In this document: positions 33,568 to 42,904 of the stretch, piece after piece
How the letters are laid out: each line of letters starts with the position of its first letter
Numbering within the stretch: position 1 is the stretch's first letter
From: Catenovulum agarivorans DS-2
GTDB lineage: Bacteria; Pseudomonadota; Gammaproteobacteria; Enterobacterales; Alteromonadaceae
Direction: 5' to 3'
Length of the DNA: 64,000 nucleotides
Assembly (NCBI RefSeq): GCF_000568405.1
Contig: NZ_ARZY01000008.1
Span: 61,753 to 125,752, forward strand
Notes under the pieces: model-generated
Told to the model about the DNA's origin: nothing
Database searches by the model: none
What the model saw: the letters and a program-made list of their open reading frames with translations, nothing else
Program-made: the position numbers and the translations under genes

Positions 33568-34332
33568 ATGACAGACAAAATGGATCAATCAGACAACCAA
33601 ACCCACTTTGGTTTTCAGACCGTCGACAAAGAACAAAAAGTACATAAAGTCGCCGAGGTATTTCACTCAGTTGCCGCTAAATACGACATTATGAACGACT
33701 TAATGTCGGGTGGTGTGCACAGGTTATGGAAGCGCCATACCATAGCTTGCAGTGGTGTTCGTACAGGTAACAAAGTATTAGATTTAGCTGGAGGTACCGG
33801 CGATCTAACCGCTAAGTTTTCTCGTATTGTTGGTGAAACTGGCCAAGTGATTTTGTCGGATATTAATGAGTCTATGCTCAATGTTGGTCGCGATAAATTG
33901 CGCGATATGGGCATAGTTGGCAATGTAGAATATGTGCAAGCGAATGCTGAATGTTTGCCTTTTGCTGACAATCAATTTGATGTGGTTACGATTGCTTTTG
34001 GTTTGCGCAATGTTACAGATAAAGACGCTGCACTGGCTTCTATCTTCCGTGTATTAAAGCCAGGTGGCCGTTTATTGGTTTTGGAGTTTTCTAAACCCGT
34101 GAATGAAACTTTTAGTAAAGTTTACGACTGGTATTCGTTTAATATTTTGCCAAGCATGGGTCAGATGATCACCAATGATGCAGAAAGCTATCGTTATTTG
34201 GCTGAATCTATTCGTATGCATCCAGACCAAGAAACGTTAAAAGGCATGATGGAGCAGGTCGGTTTTGAAGAAGTTACTTACCAAAATTTAACCGGCGGTA
34301 TTGTTGCACTGCACAAAGGATACAAATTTTAA
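33568..34332 (+). CDS. ubiE: Ubiquinone/menaquinone biosynthesis C-methyltransferase UbiE
   Basis: SAM-dependent methyltransferase acting on the quinone ring; 254 residues from the ATG at 33568. Motifs: [28 protein letters not shown]-binding [22 protein letters not shown], and the late [11 protein letters not shown] end. The frame is open to 33484, but the extra codons lie outside the family's normal length (about 251). The stop shares a base with the next gene (TAATG). Confidence 0.95.
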   Translation: MTDKMDQSDNQTHFGFQTVDKEQKVHKVAEVFHSVAAKYDIMNDLMSGGVHRLWKRHTIACSGVRTGNKVLDLAGGTGDLTAKFSRIVGETGQVILSDINESMLNVGRDKLRDMGIVGNVEYVQANAECLPFADNQFDVVTIAFGLRNVTDKDAALASIFRVLKPGGRLLVLEFSKPVNETFSKVYDWYSFNILPSMGQMITNDAESYRYLAESIRMHPDQETLKGMMEQVGFEEVTYQNLTGGIVALHKGYKF

Positions 34333-34967
34333 TGCCAACTGCGAGTTTAATCAGTGGGTTAGTTGAACACAGCATCAACTATTGGTTGCGCCAAACTGGC
34401 GTGCAACAAAATGTGCCTAATCAATTATTGGGCAAACAATTTGTCATTAAAATTACTGACTTAAAACTCGAGCTACAAATGCATGTGCAACAGGGCGCTG
34501 ACGGCTATCAAGGTTTAGTGAGTGTTTGGTCACCAGCAAATGACCAAGCCGATTGCACTATTATTTGTACGTTATCCGGTTTGTACCAGTTGCAGCAGCC
34601 CGCACAAATTACCAAGCTGATTAAACAAGGTGAATTAGATATCGACGGTGATGTGCAGCTGGCACAAACCTACGCAGATTGGTTGAAATCAAGTTTAGTT
34701 CATTGGCAAGATGTATTGGCGAGTGTTTCAAGCGGCCCTGTCGCGTATAAGATCTCAGCGGCAGGTGAACAGGCTATTGAGCTAGCGCAGCAGCAATTTT
34801 CAAATCAGCAACGCGCTTTTAAAAATATAGTTTGGGACGAAAAGAAGTTGGCACCACATCCACTTGAGGTGGCCGATTTTTCTGAGCAAGTTAAGCAACT
34901 TAGACAAGATACCGATCGCTTTGAAGCGCGTTTACAACAATTAATCCAAAAGGTAGAGCAACTGTGA
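34332..34967 (+). CDS. ubiJ: Ubiquinone biosynthesis accessory factor UbiJ
   Basis: 211 residues with an SCP2-type lipid-binding domain in the first half ([38 protein letters not shown]) and a C-terminal coiled coil ([29 protein letters not shown]). UbiJ works with UbiK and organises the soluble Ubi complex. Position between ubiE and ubiB is canonical. Both ends overlap neighbours (1 base with ubiE, 4 bases with ubiB). Confidence 0.93.
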   Translation: MPTASLISGLVEHSINYWLRQTGVQQNVPNQLLGKQFVIKITDLKLELQMHVQQGADGYQGLVSVWSPANDQADCTIICTLSGLYQLQQPAQITKLIKQGELDIDGDVQLAQTYADWLKSSLVHWQDVLASVSSGPVAYKISAAGEQAIELAQQQFSNQQRAFKNIVWDEKKLAPHPLEVADFSEQVKQLRQDTDRFEARLQQLIQKVEQL

Positions 34968-36592
34968 GTTTGTGGCGTTTTTATATCATCCTAAAAACTT
35001 TATTAACTTATGGTTTAGACGATTTAATACCCGAGCGTTTTCAGCGCTGGTATTTTAAATTAGCCCGCCTGAGTGCTTTTTGGTTATACAATCGTCATGC
35101 TGATAAACCTGTTGAAGTACGTTTGCGCTTGGCTTTGCAATCGCTTGGGCCTGTGTTTGTTAAGTTCGGGCAAATGTTATCTACTCGGCGCGATTTATTG
35201 CCAGCTGAATTTGCTGATGAGCTTAAGCTTTTGCAAGATCAAGTCAGTCCATTTGATGGTGAACAAGCAAAAAAACTGATTGAAAAGGCATGGAAAATTG
35301 ACTCGCTCGATGACTATTTAGCCCATTTTGAAATTGAACCTTTGGCTTCTGCTTCTATCGCACAAGTGCATGCCGCGCAGTTACATGAAGATAGCCCATT
35401 TGCCCATACCGACATAGTCATAAAAGTGATTCGCCCTGGTATTGCTGAAACTATGCGTGCCGATGTTGAGCTGATGAAAACTATGGCGAGCATATTGGCA
35501 AAAATATTGCCTGATGGTCGTCGTTTACGTCCAGTTGAAGTAGTTAAAGAATACGAAAAAACCTTATTTGACGAGCTCGATTTAATGCGCGAAGCCGCCA
35601 ACAGTATTCAACTAAAACGCAATTTTGCTGACTCGAAACAACTTTACGTGCCTGCCGTTTATTCAGATTTATGCCGTAATAATGTGATGGTGATGGAGCG
35701 CATTTATGGCATTCCAGTCGGCGATATTGCAGCACTTAAAGCGCAAGGTACCAATATGCAGTTATTGGCTGAGCGTGGTGTTGAGATATTTTTTACCCAA
35801 GTGTTTCGCGATAGTTTTTTCCATGCGGATATGCATCCGGGTAATATTTTTGTTTCGAGAGAACACCCAGAAGATCCTATGTATATAGGGATAGACTGCG
35901 GTATTGTTGGTACGCTAAACAAAGATGATAAACGCTATTTAGCCGATAACTTTATTGCGTTTTTTAATCGTGATTATCGCAAAGTCGCTGAGTTGCACGT
36001 CGATTCTGGATGGGTGCCTCGTGATACCAATGTAGAAGATTTTGAATTTGCTATTCGCACTGTATGTGAGCCGATTTTTGAAAAGCCACTAGCGGAAATC
36101 TCTTTTGGTAATGTGTTATTAAACCTATTTAACACCGCACGGCGTTTCCAAATGGAAGTGCAACCTCAGCTGGTTTTATTGCAAAAAACTTTACTCTATA
36201 TCGAAGGTTTAGGCCGCCAGTTATATCCGCAACTCGATTTGTGGAAAACCGCTAAACCATTCTTAGAAAACTGGGTAAAACAGCAAGTTGGGGTGGGGGC
36301 GATTATCCGTTCGGTGAAAGAAAACGCGCCTTATTGGGGTGAAAAGCTGCCCGAAATCCCAGACTTAGTGTACGACGCACTGCATAGCCATAGAGAGTTA
36401 CAACATCAACAAAGTTTGTTGATAGAAGCACTGCAAGAGCGCAACCATAAACCCAGTGTCGTGCCGCAAATTGGCCATGTTGCAGCGATTTCTGCAGTGC
36501 TGGTGTATTGTTTTAAAGATGAGTTATGGTTGTCGGCTGCTTTATTGTTGGTGGCGATAGTGTGTTGGTTGGGCAGCCACAGTAAAAAATAA
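34964..36592 (+). CDS. ubiB: Ubiquinone biosynthesis kinase-like ATPase UbiB
   Basis: 542-residue atypical kinase/ADCK family protein needed for ubiquinone hydroxylation steps. It has the diagnostic KxGQ motif ([11 protein letters not shown]), the A-rich loop [10 protein letters not shown], catalytic [11 protein letters not shown] and IDCGIVG metal site, and two C-terminal membrane helices. The start is GTG at 34964, overlapping the ubiJ stop as GTGA. A terminator hairpin follows the stop. Confidence 0.95.
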   Translation: MSLWRFYIILKTLLTYGLDDLIPERFQRWYFKLARLSAFWLYNRHADKPVEVRLRLALQSLGPVFVKFGQMLSTRRDLLPAEFADELKLLQDQVSPFDGEQAKKLIEKAWKIDSLDDYLAHFEIEPLASASIAQVHAAQLHEDSPFAHTDIVIKVIRPGIAETMRADVELMKTMASILAKILPDGRRLRPVEVVKEYEKTLFDELDLMREAANSIQLKRNFADSKQLYVPAVYSDLCRNNVMVMERIYGIPVGDIAALKAQGTNMQLLAERGVEIFFTQVFRDSFFHADMHPGNIFVSREHPEDPMYIGIDCGIVGTLNKDDKRYLADNFIAFFNRDYRKVAELHVDSGWVPRDTNVEDFEFAIRTVCEPIFEKPLAEISFGNVLLNLFNTARRFQMEVQPQLVLLQKTLLYIEGLGRQLYPQLDLWKTAKPFLENWVKQQVGVGAIIRSVKENAPYWGEKLPEIPDLVYDALHSHRELQHQQSLLIEALQERNHKPSVVPQIGHVAAISAVLVYCFKDELWLSAALLLVAIVCWLGSHSKK

Positions 36593-36599
36593 CATCCAG

Positions 36600-36630
36600 C
36601 GACAAAGTTCTGTGCTTCTGAACTTTGTCG
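36600..36630 (+). terminator. Terminator-like hairpin after ubiB
   Basis: CGACAAAGTTC and GAACTTTGTCG form a perfect 11-bp stem with a 9-base loop, eight bases after the ubiB stop. It is followed by TACACTTTTG, a modest T run. Confidence 0.75.
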
Positions 36631-36698
36631 TACACTTTTGCATCTAACTCAATCCTAGCCTACAGTTTAATGAGTTATGTTCTCGGTTTAACTCACTC

Positions 36699-37583
36699 AT
36701 GTATCACTATTTGTTGAAGATTATTTGTTTGGCTCTAAGTGTGGTTGTTTCCACCAGTTCAATGGCACAGGATGTCCATTCAATTAAAGTTCGCAAACCA
36801 TCGGCGCATGACCAATATGGTGAGCGATTTTTAGTTGACGCAGTCAGTTTATTTGTTAGCAAAGTTAATCAGCAAGAAAAACGTTATAAAGTTGAGCAAA
36901 TCGATATTACCGATAGGCAGTTGATGAACTTTGAAAGCTACCTAGAGCGCGGCTTTTTTGATGTGAATTATTTTGGCACTAGTGAGCGTTTAGAAAAAAC
37001 GTTTTTGCCAGTGCGCATTCCACTATTTGCAGGCTTGCTTGGTTATCGGCTGTCGATTGTTAAAGGAAAAAACCTCGCCTTGTTTGCAAATGCTAGTCTT
37101 GAACGATTGAAATCTTTACCTGTTTGCCAAGGAAGCATTTGGGCTGATTCCGACATTCTCGAACACAATGGTTTTTCTGTGTTAAGGGTTAGCCACTACG
37201 AATTTATTATTAGAATGTTAGATGCAGAGCGTTGCCACTATTTTCCGAGAGGTATTTTTGAAGGAGCGTTTGAATTAGCAATATTACAAAAAAACTATCC
37301 GGACTTTCGTTTGGTGGATAACCTTGTGATTTATTATCCGTTTCCTGCTTATTTATTTGTTCGAAAAGACCAACAGCAGCTTGCGGGTGATTTAAAACGC
37401 GGCTTTGAAGCCGCGATAGCAGACGGTAGCTATCGGGCATTGTTGCAACAGCATCCATTGACGCGAAATGTCTTTCCGTTGGACAAGTGGCGTGACCGAC
37501 GGTTTATACATTTAGATAATCCCAACTTACCTAAGGCAACTCCGATAGACAATGCAGACTATTGGTTAAAACTCGATCCCTAA
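36699..37583 (+). CDS. Orphan periplasmic binding-protein-like protein (paralogue 2)
   Basis: 294 residues with a signal peptide (cleavage near SMA-QDV, about residue 23). It shares with the protein at 21381-22247 the ordered motifs LPVRIPLFAGLLGYRL, YFPRGIFE, YYPFPAYLFVRK and a C-terminal HLDNPNLPKATPIDNADYW. It is likely a family 3-type binding fold without an adjacent transporter. Possibly a sensor or scavenging component; ligand unknown. It overlaps the convergent DUF416 gene by 18 bases at the 3' ends. Confidence 0.75.
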   Translation: MYHYLLKIICLALSVVVSTSSMAQDVHSIKVRKPSAHDQYGERFLVDAVSLFVSKVNQQEKRYKVEQIDITDRQLMNFESYLERGFFDVNYFGTSERLEKTFLPVRIPLFAGLLGYRLSIVKGKNLALFANASLERLKSLPVCQGSIWADSDILEHNGFSVLRVSHYEFIIRMLDAERCHYFPRGIFEGAFELAILQKNYPDFRLVDNLVIYYPFPAYLFVRKDQQQLAGDLKRGFEAAIADGSYRALLQQHPLTRNVFPLDKWRDRRFIHLDNPNLPKATPIDNADYWLKLDP

Positions 37584-38153
37584 GTTGGTCATCCTGTCTT
37601 GCAATGCCAATGCTTTTAACTGTTGGCAGGCACTTTTGTCGAGTTGCTTGATTCGCTCTAAGCTATCTAAAAATTCATTTTGTGTTTCAATTTCCCATTG
37701 CATATGAGGATGTTGAAGAGCCTCTTTGCTATTTTCAACTTCGGCACTGGTGATTAACATGCGCTCTATTGTACCTTGAGACAAGACCGAGGGTAGGGTA
37801 ACTTCTTTATGCTTGAATTCGTTCTGTTTGTCTAACAATGACAAATTGGCGATTAATGCCATGCCTGCATCAATTGCGGCGTATAATCCTAAGCTTTCTG
37901 ATTTCGCATCTGAAGGAATTTGTTCTTCGATCTTTTGTTGTTGCAACTGCACATCGACTTTAAATGATTTGCTATATAAACTCTGCCATATCAATTCACT
38001 GACCGTTTGTAATACAGAGTAATCACCTTGACTAGTTAATTCAGTATACAGCTGATAATTAGGAAGCATGCGTTCAATTAACATTTGGTTGAAGGCTATT
38101 TGTTGTTTTGGGCTGAGTGCTCGAATGCGGGCAAAAGTAGAAGGTTTTTGCAT
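37566..38153 (-). CDS. DUF416 (YjaG-like) family protein
   Basis: 195-residue cytoplasmic helical protein of the DUF416 family, like E. coli YjaG. Shared features: SPKQQIAFNQMLIERMLPNYQLYTEL, ISELIWQSLYSKSFKVD, EQIPSD..LGLYAAIDAGMAL and a C-terminal MTNLGIEF (E. coli has ESNIGIIF). Function unknown. Its 3' end overlaps the convergent binding-like gene. Confidence 0.87.
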   Translation of the reverse strand: MQKPSTFARIRALSPKQQIAFNQMLIERMLPNYQLYTELTSQGDYSVLQTVSELIWQSLYSKSFKVDVQLQQQKIEEQIPSDAKSESLGLYAAIDAGMALIANLSLLDKQNEFKHKEVTLPSVLSQGTIERMLITSAEVENSKEALQHPHMQWEIETQNEFLDSLERIKQLDKSACQQLKALALQDRMTNLGIEF

Positions 38154-38294
38154 AGAGTTCTGATTTATTCCAAATTGTCAGCTAATATGGTTAATATTTG
38201 TGTTTTATCGCAAAAGTTTGAGCTAAAACAAAGTCCCAGTCAAACTTTTAACAGTATAAATTATTAGATTATTATCAATCTCGGAGACTATAAA

Positions 38295-38603
38295 ATGAAA
38301 AAAATTGTGTTGGCTGTATTGCCGTTCCTTGCGCTCAGTTTTAATGCTTCTGCTGGCAATGTTGAAGCGGGTAAAGCGAAGGCTGCTATGTGTGTGGCTT
38401 GTCATGGCGCTGATGGTAAAGCTATGATCCCAACTTATCCAAATTTAGCTGGTCAAAATGCACCTTATTTAGAAGCGGCATTGCGAGCTTATAAAAACGG
38501 CGAGCGTAAAGGTGGTCAAGCTGCAATTATGGCGGGTATGGCTGCAGCTTTGAGCGATGACGATATTGCAAATCTAGCTGCTTATTATGCGTCGTTAAAA
38601 TAG
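38295..38603 (+). CDS. Periplasmic monohaem cytochrome c (c5/c553 type)
   Basis: 102-residue class I cytochrome c. The signal peptide ends near ASA-GN (residue 20). The haem-binding C33-V-A-C36-H37 follows, with the axial-methionine region [34 protein letters not shown] ribosome-binding region precedes the ATG. It resembles one half of the dihaem cytochrome c4 at 42051-42671 (same [16 protein letters not shown] and AALSD elements). Confidence 0.92.
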   Translation: MKKIVLAVLPFLALSFNASAGNVEAGKAKAAMCVACHGADGKAMIPTYPNLAGQNAPYLEAALRAYKNGERKGGQAAIMAGMAAALSDDDIANLAAYYASLK

Positions 38604-38615
38604 ACAACAAGGCTC

Positions 38616-38644
38616 AGTTGACTGCTGCTTCACTGGCAGTCAGC
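38616..38644. terminator. Hairpin between convergent genes
   Basis: AGTTGACTGC and GCAGTCAGCT pair over 10 bp (one G-T) with a 9-base loop, between the cytochrome c stop (38603) and the end of the minus-strand coiled-coil gene (38653). T runs are weak. Confidence 0.45.
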
Positions 38645-38652
38645 TATTTGCA

Positions 38653-40272
38653 TTATTCAGCTATGTCTGCGGTGTCTGATAGTTTGATTAATTGCTGCTG
38701 CGCATATTCAAACTTTAATTTGTATTCAGTGAGTTGCTCTTGACTGTCGTGCTGCAGTTGTTGGTAGCTGTGGTTCAGTTGTTGTAATTCATCCCTGAGC
38801 GACTTAATAATATCGCGAGCATGCAAATCATCTTTTTGGTATTTGTCTTGTTGCTGCCTTATTTTGGCTTTTAGCCCTGCTACTTCCTGTTGCTGATTAT
38901 CATTTTCAAACTGTAATTGCTGGTTGTGCTTTTTCGCCGCATTGAGTTCCTTATCTGCTTGGCTAAGCATGGTTTTTAAATTCTTATATTCTTGCTGTGA
39001 GTCGAGCGATTGTTGATATTGTTGTTGCTGTTGTGTTTCTAACGCTTGTTTGAGTTCATCGACCTTTGCCTCGAGTTGCTTGTTGCGTTTATTCAACTCG
39101 TCAAGCTGGTAGTTCAACTCCTCTTGTTGACGGTGATGGTTCTGCTCAACTTGCTCGATTTGGCTGCGATATTGGCTATGCAATTGTTTATTTTGTTCTT
39201 CGTTGTCTAATAGTAAAGCGGTTTTGATGCTTAGCTCTTGCGCTTGTTCGGATATTCTTGCTTGTAATTCGTCTTGTTTTAGCTGAGCTTGCTGTTTAGT
39301 TAGGTCAAGTTGCTGCACCGAATCATGGTATTTTTGCTGCAGTCCTTCGTATTTTTCATTTAAGTTAATGTTAACTGCTTGCTGCGCCGTAAGTTCGTCT
39401 TGAAGTTGTTGTAGTGTTTGTGAATGACGGCGCTCAGTTTCACTTTGGTTTTTGTCTAACCGCGCATTGGTTTCTGTCGTTTGTTGCAATTGCTGCAATA
39501 ATGATTGCTTTTCGCTTGTTAGATCTTTGAGCTGCTGAGTTAGATCTTGGCGCAGCTTAGTGATATTTTCATTCAGTTTTCGGTTTTCTTGTTGTGCTTC
39601 TCTAGTTTGTTGGTACTGATCGTTCAGGAGCTGGCTTTTTTGATTAAGTTGTTTTACTAGCTCTGCTTCTGTTTGTTTAAATTGGCGCTCGATTCCTTGA
39701 TGGCTTGACTGTTGCTCTGAATGAGTTTCGGCTAATTGTACCTTTAGTTCATCTGTTTGGTTGATTTGTTCACTGAGTTTACGCCACAAAGTGCGATTTT
39801 CTTCTTCTTTTTGGTCTAATAAATGGCGGCTTTGTTCGGCTTGATTGAACAATAGATCGTAGTTTTGTTCCTTTTGTGCAAGCGTTTGTTTATAGTCATT
39901 TACCTGTTGTTTTAACTCGCGTAGCTGCTGGGTTAACTCTGCTTGCTGGGTGAAAGATTCACTCTTGTATTCGTTTAAGGCTAAATGCAGCGCCTCTAAG
40001 CGTGTTTCTGCGTGCCGTTGGGCTAACAATGTATGCTGCTCTATTTGCTGCACTATATCAGCAAAGGTGCTTTGCAGGTTCGCGGCTAACTTGCTATTGA
40101 GTTGGTTTTGCTGAGTTTGTGCTGGCTGAGAGATGAAGTCTTGCCAAATTTGGATGCACTCAGAAAGTTTGTCTGGGGTAGTAAGCTGAGCAAAAGATGC
40201 CCGCTCAACGAGTTTGCCTTCCATGCGTAGTTGTATCCCTAATTCTATAACTTGGTGTGCTAGAGTCGTCAT
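38653..40272 (-). CDS. Long glutamine-rich coiled-coil protein
   Basis: 539 residues. A short folded N-terminus (TTLAHQVIELGIQLRMEGKLVERASFAQLTT) is followed from about residue 80 to 530 by nearly continuous heptad-like coiled coil rich in Q, E, K and L. There is no signal peptide or membrane helix. The layout recalls KfrA-like or SMC-arm-like structural proteins, but no DNA-binding or ATPase motif is identifiable and I assign no function. Codon use is like its neighbours. Confidence 0.7.
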   Translation of the reverse strand: MTTLAHQVIELGIQLRMEGKLVERASFAQLTTPDKLSECIQIWQDFISQPAQTQQNQLNSKLAANLQSTFADIVQQIEQHTLLAQRHAETRLEALHLALNEYKSESFTQQAELTQQLRELKQQVNDYKQTLAQKEQNYDLLFNQAEQSRHLLDQKEEENRTLWRKLSEQINQTDELKVQLAETHSEQQSSHQGIERQFKQTEAELVKQLNQKSQLLNDQYQQTREAQQENRKLNENITKLRQDLTQQLKDLTSEKQSLLQQLQQTTETNARLDKNQSETERRHSQTLQQLQDELTAQQAVNINLNEKYEGLQQKYHDSVQQLDLTKQQAQLKQDELQARISEQAQELSIKTALLLDNEEQNKQLHSQYRSQIEQVEQNHHRQQEELNYQLDELNKRNKQLEAKVDELKQALETQQQQQYQQSLDSQQEYKNLKTMLSQADKELNAAKKHNQQLQFENDNQQQEVAGLKAKIRQQQDKYQKDDLHARDIIKSLRDELQQLNHSYQQLQHDSQEQLTEYKLKFEYAQQQLIKLSDTADIAE

Positions 40273-40392
40273 CGAATATGTTCCTTGTGCTATCTATTGA
40301 GTGTAGTTCCTTTTGCCTGTTTGAACAGGCAAAATTGAGCACTGAGCTAAAGTTGTTTGTGTGTTTTTATGGTATTGTTATTGCTGCCACTG

Positions 40393-40860
40393 TCACTTTG
40401 ATAACGAGAACGTTTTTAGTTCGATTGCTTCGGCAATCACTAAATCTTTAAATTCAGCTTCGGCTTTCATACGCTGGAAATCTTGGCGCATGCGCTCTTT
40501 TTTCGCCAGTTTTTTTCGTTCTTCTAGAATGGCAAAATGTTTTATCTTGTCGTTCAACGCATGAATTGCTGGATATTTTTTAACGTAATCTACCTGTTGT
40601 GCATCAGATAAATGGTCAAAAAGGACTGCGAGCCTGAGTGCACCTTCACTCACTTCGCATTGTTCTGATTCCATCGCGTGACTAATTGTTTGAATACTTT
40701 CAATCAGGTTGTTATCTCGAGCTTGCTTTTTTTGCTCTCTTTGTTGTTCGATTTGTTGCTTTTGCTGTTTAAGCTGCATCAGCAGTTCGCCAGCGTAAAA
40801 ACTTAAACCAGCTAAAATCAATAATGCTACGGTAATGATAATAATGGCTAATATAGACAT
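40393..40860 (-). CDS. DUF2489 membrane-anchored protein
   Basis: 155 residues: one N-terminal membrane helix (ILAIIIITVALLILAGLSFYAG), then a coiled coil (KQQKQQIEQQREQKKQARD), then a helical domain with ESIQTISHAMESEQCEVSEGALRLAVLFDHL, as in the DUF2489 family of marine gammaproteobacteria. It follows yihI on the same strand with 3 bases between, so the two form an operon. Function unknown. Confidence 0.83.
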   Translation of the reverse strand: MSILAIIIITVALLILAGLSFYAGELLMQLKQQKQQIEQQREQKKQARDNNLIESIQTISHAMESEQCEVSEGALRLAVLFDHLSDAQQVDYVKKYPAIHALNDKIKHFAILEERKKLAKKERMRQDFQRMKAEAEFKDLVIAEAIELKTFSLSK

Positions 40861-40863
40861 AGG

Positions 40864-41391
40864 TTACTCAAAGTTAATTTTACTATTTTCAAACTCGTCA
40901 AATAATGCGTCGTCATCTTCTTCAGCTTCAATGCCAAGTTTTTCCACTAAAAATTGATGTCGCGCCATTTTTTTATTGAAGTAAGCTTGTTCATGCGCAG
41001 GCAAAGTTTCTCCTTCGTCTAGTTGGGCTAACAAGTCTTGCAAACGGATATCTGACTCAATTTGTTCAAGCTCGGCAATCCAAGCTTCGGTTGGTTCAAC
41101 AACTGGCTTTTTATTCGGTTGTTTGATAACAGGTTGGCTTTTTGACGCTTGTACTGCTGTTTTAGTTGGTGATGGTGCATCCAGCGGTACTGCCTTGGTA
41201 CTGCCCATTCGTGGATCTTGGCTATTTTGCTGAGCTGCTAGACTCTTTTCACTTTGTTGTGAATGACGACTGCCGGATTTCTTTCCTTTTCGAACCTGTT
41301 TTTTCCGCTCTTTGGCTGAGGTGGTTTTTACATTGCCAGTTTTTATTTGGCCAATTGGTCCGGTTTTGCGAGATTTTTTTATGCGAGTCAT
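40864..41391 (-). CDS. yihI: Der GTPase-activating protein YihI
   Basis: About 175 residues. The basic disordered N-terminus begins MTRIKKSRKTGPIG and contains SAKERKKQVRKGKKSGSRHS. The conserved C-terminal acidic half has WIAELEQIESDIRLQDLLAQLDEGETLPAHEQAYFNKKMARHQFLVEKLGI. YihI stimulates the GTPase Der/EngA during 50S ribosome assembly. The frame is open to 41463, but M at 41391 gives the family N-terminus. A Csr-type RNA gene lies just upstream, as csrC does in E. coli. Confidence 0.92.
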   Translation of the reverse strand: MTRIKKSRKTGPIGQIKTGNVKTTSAKERKKQVRKGKKSGSRHSQQSEKSLAAQQNSQDPRMGSTKAVPLDAPSPTKTAVQASKSQPVIKQPNKKPVVEPTEAWIAELEQIESDIRLQDLLAQLDEGETLPAHEQAYFNKKMARHQFLVEKLGIEAEEDDDALFDEFENSKINFE

Positions 41392-41477
41392 GAAAGCAGC
41401 CCTAGCTAGAAGACTTAATACAAATTTAGAGGTAGGCGATTTTAGCATGTGCAGCAGGTGCACAAAAGTAGCAGAAA

Positions 41478-41502
41478 AAATAAAAGCGGCCTTAGCCGCT
41501 TA
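41478..41502 (-). terminator. Rho-independent terminator of the Csr-type RNA
   Basis: On the minus strand AAGCGGC-TAAG-GCCGCTT is followed by TTATTTTTTC, a classic GC-rich stem with a T tract. It lies between the RNA gene and yihI. On the plus strand there is no comparable T run. Confidence 0.85.
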
Positions 41503-41790
41503 AATATTTTGTAGGTTATAAACCTAACACATCCCGAGCGCTCAGTCCTTCTGAACTACAGACCTTCCCAGTCTCACATGTTCCAATTGTTATTAATGAC
41601 TTCCTTGGTTGTTGTTCTAGTGACTCATTCACATTTTTGGGCAATCCATTGAATTTTGCCACTTGTCCATCCTAACTTGAGGTTACCATCCATGTATGGC
41701 TATTCAGTCCACTTTGTTTTTAAGATTTCCCTAAAGAGTTTCCTTACCAAACGCTATCCTGTTTTAGCAAATTGACTGTTGACGCTATTT
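41478..41790 (-). ncRNA. csrC: CsrB/CsrC-family regulatory RNA (CsrA-sequestering)
   Basis: Minus-strand non-coding gene in the 660-base gap between yihI and cytochrome c4. From a TATAGG -10-like box (41791-41796) to an intrinsic terminator (41478-41502) lie about 306 bases with 13 GGA motifs, among them AGGATA, AGGAAA, TGGATG, AGGATG, TGGACA, AGGAAG, TGGAAC and GGGATG. A clear GGA-loop hairpin is TCAG-AAGGA-CTGA (41542-41554). A GacA-like box lies about 170 bp upstream. In E. coli csrC also lies beside yihI. Family RNAs titrate the translational regulator CsrA. The exact 5' end is inferred. Confidence 0.85.
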
Positions 41791-41946
41791 CCTATAGCTG
41801 GCCAATACTTTAAAGTTCTGTCGGTTATTTACAAGCCATTAACCATTAAAAAATGACCATTGTTTTTTGGCTTTATAGAAAATCTTTTATTTACAATGCG
41901 TTATTATTTTTCTTTGTCAAAAAAGACGTAAATTTCGTACAAGGTT

Positions 41947-41964
41947 TGTGAGAAATGTCTCACG
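41947..41964 (-). promoter_or_regulatory. GacA/UvrY-like upstream activating box
   Basis: TGTGAG-AAATGT-CTCACG matches the GacA box plan TGTAAG-N6-CTTACA with the same 6-base spacer and a perfect GTGAGA/TCTCAC dyad. It is centred about 170 bases upstream of the inferred start of the Csr-type RNA, the distance typical for csrB/rsmZ activation. Confidence 0.7.
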
Positions 41965-42007
41965 AGACTGTGGGGATAATAAAGGTGTTTGGTTACGATT
42001 TGATATA

Positions 42008-42045
42008 AATAGTGTGACAGTTTTGTTACTGACACACTATTTTTT
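42008..42045. terminator. Terminator hairpin downstream of cytochrome c4
   Basis: AAATAGTGTG(A)CAG and CTG(A)CACACTATTT pair around TTTTGTTA; T runs flank both sides. It begins six bases beyond the cytochrome c4 stop on the minus strand and insulates that gene from the regulatory RNA promoter. Confidence 0.75.
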
Positions 42046-42050
42046 GTGGC

Positions 42051-42671
42051 TTAGTGCAAGCCACTAACGTAATGAGATAAAGCTTCGATTTCTTTATCTG
42101 ATAACTTAGCTGCGATGTCTCGCATAATACCGTTTAGGTCGTTGGCCCTTTGTCCATCTCTAAACGCTTTCAACTGCAATGCTGTGTAGTCTGCATGTTG
42201 GCCTGATAATTTAGGAAAGCCAGCTAGAGGCATACCATCACCTTGAGGTCCATGGCATGCAGTACATGCTGTTAAGCCTTTTTCTGCATCGCCCGCTCGG
42301 TACAACATTTGACCTTTGGCAACTAACTCTTCAGGGGTTGAGCCTGCTTTTGTTTCTTGCTGTGAGAAATATACAGCCAAGTCTTTCATGTCTTGATCAG
42401 ATAACGCAGCAACCATGCCAGCCATTACCGCATTGTTTCGACCGCTAGTTGAACCAGCTTTAAAATCTTTTAATTGTTTGTAAAGGTATTCAGCACTTTG
42501 CCCAGCAATTTTTGGATAAGTAGTGATCATGCTGTTACCGTCTGCACTGTGACAAGCAGCACATGTCGCCGATTTTGCTTTTCCTGCTTCAGCATCACCG
42601 GCAATAGTCGTTGCATATGAGGTGGAAGTTAATCCAACCATCATGGCGAATGCAATTGCACTTTTTTTCAT
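42051..42671 (-). CDS. Dihaem cytochrome c4
   Basis: 206-residue periplasmic electron carrier to terminal oxidases. The signal peptide ends near SYA-TT (residue 20). Two cytochrome c domains carry C37-A-A-C40-H41 and C136-T-A-C139-H140. Each has a distal MAGM/MRDI methionine region and an ALSD..L.YF/Y element. The frame is open upstream to 42818, but the ATG at 42671 begins the signal peptide. Internal duplication is evident between halves. Confidence 0.94.
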   Translation of the reverse strand: MKKSAIAFAMMVGLTSTSYATTIAGDAEAGKAKSATCAACHSADGNSMITTYPKIAGQSAEYLYKQLKDFKAGSTSGRNNAVMAGMVAALSDQDMKDLAVYFSQQETKAGSTPEELVAKGQMLYRAGDAEKGLTACTACHGPQGDGMPLAGFPKLSGQHADYTALQLKAFRDGQRANDLNGIMRDIAAKLSDKEIEALSHYVSGLH

Positions 42672-42904
42672 GGCTTGATTCTCGTTTAATATTAAATAGA
42701 CAAAATTTTTGCGTATTCTAACCCACAACGCAATTATTTCCGCTATTTTACACGAAAGATTGTAACTAAAAACCTTGTTATGCCATTCATTTGGGGATAT
42801 GCCTAAAAATTTTTGCACAAAACAATCGATAAATGGGTAAATGTTGCAATATGAACTAAGCTATATATGTTCAGCTGATTACCAATCTGTATTTAGGCCT
42901 TGGT

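Noticed and set aside
41312..41503. 63-codon plus-strand frame between yihI and the RNA gene
   Set aside because: It is antisense to yihI and runs into the terminator of the Csr-type RNA.
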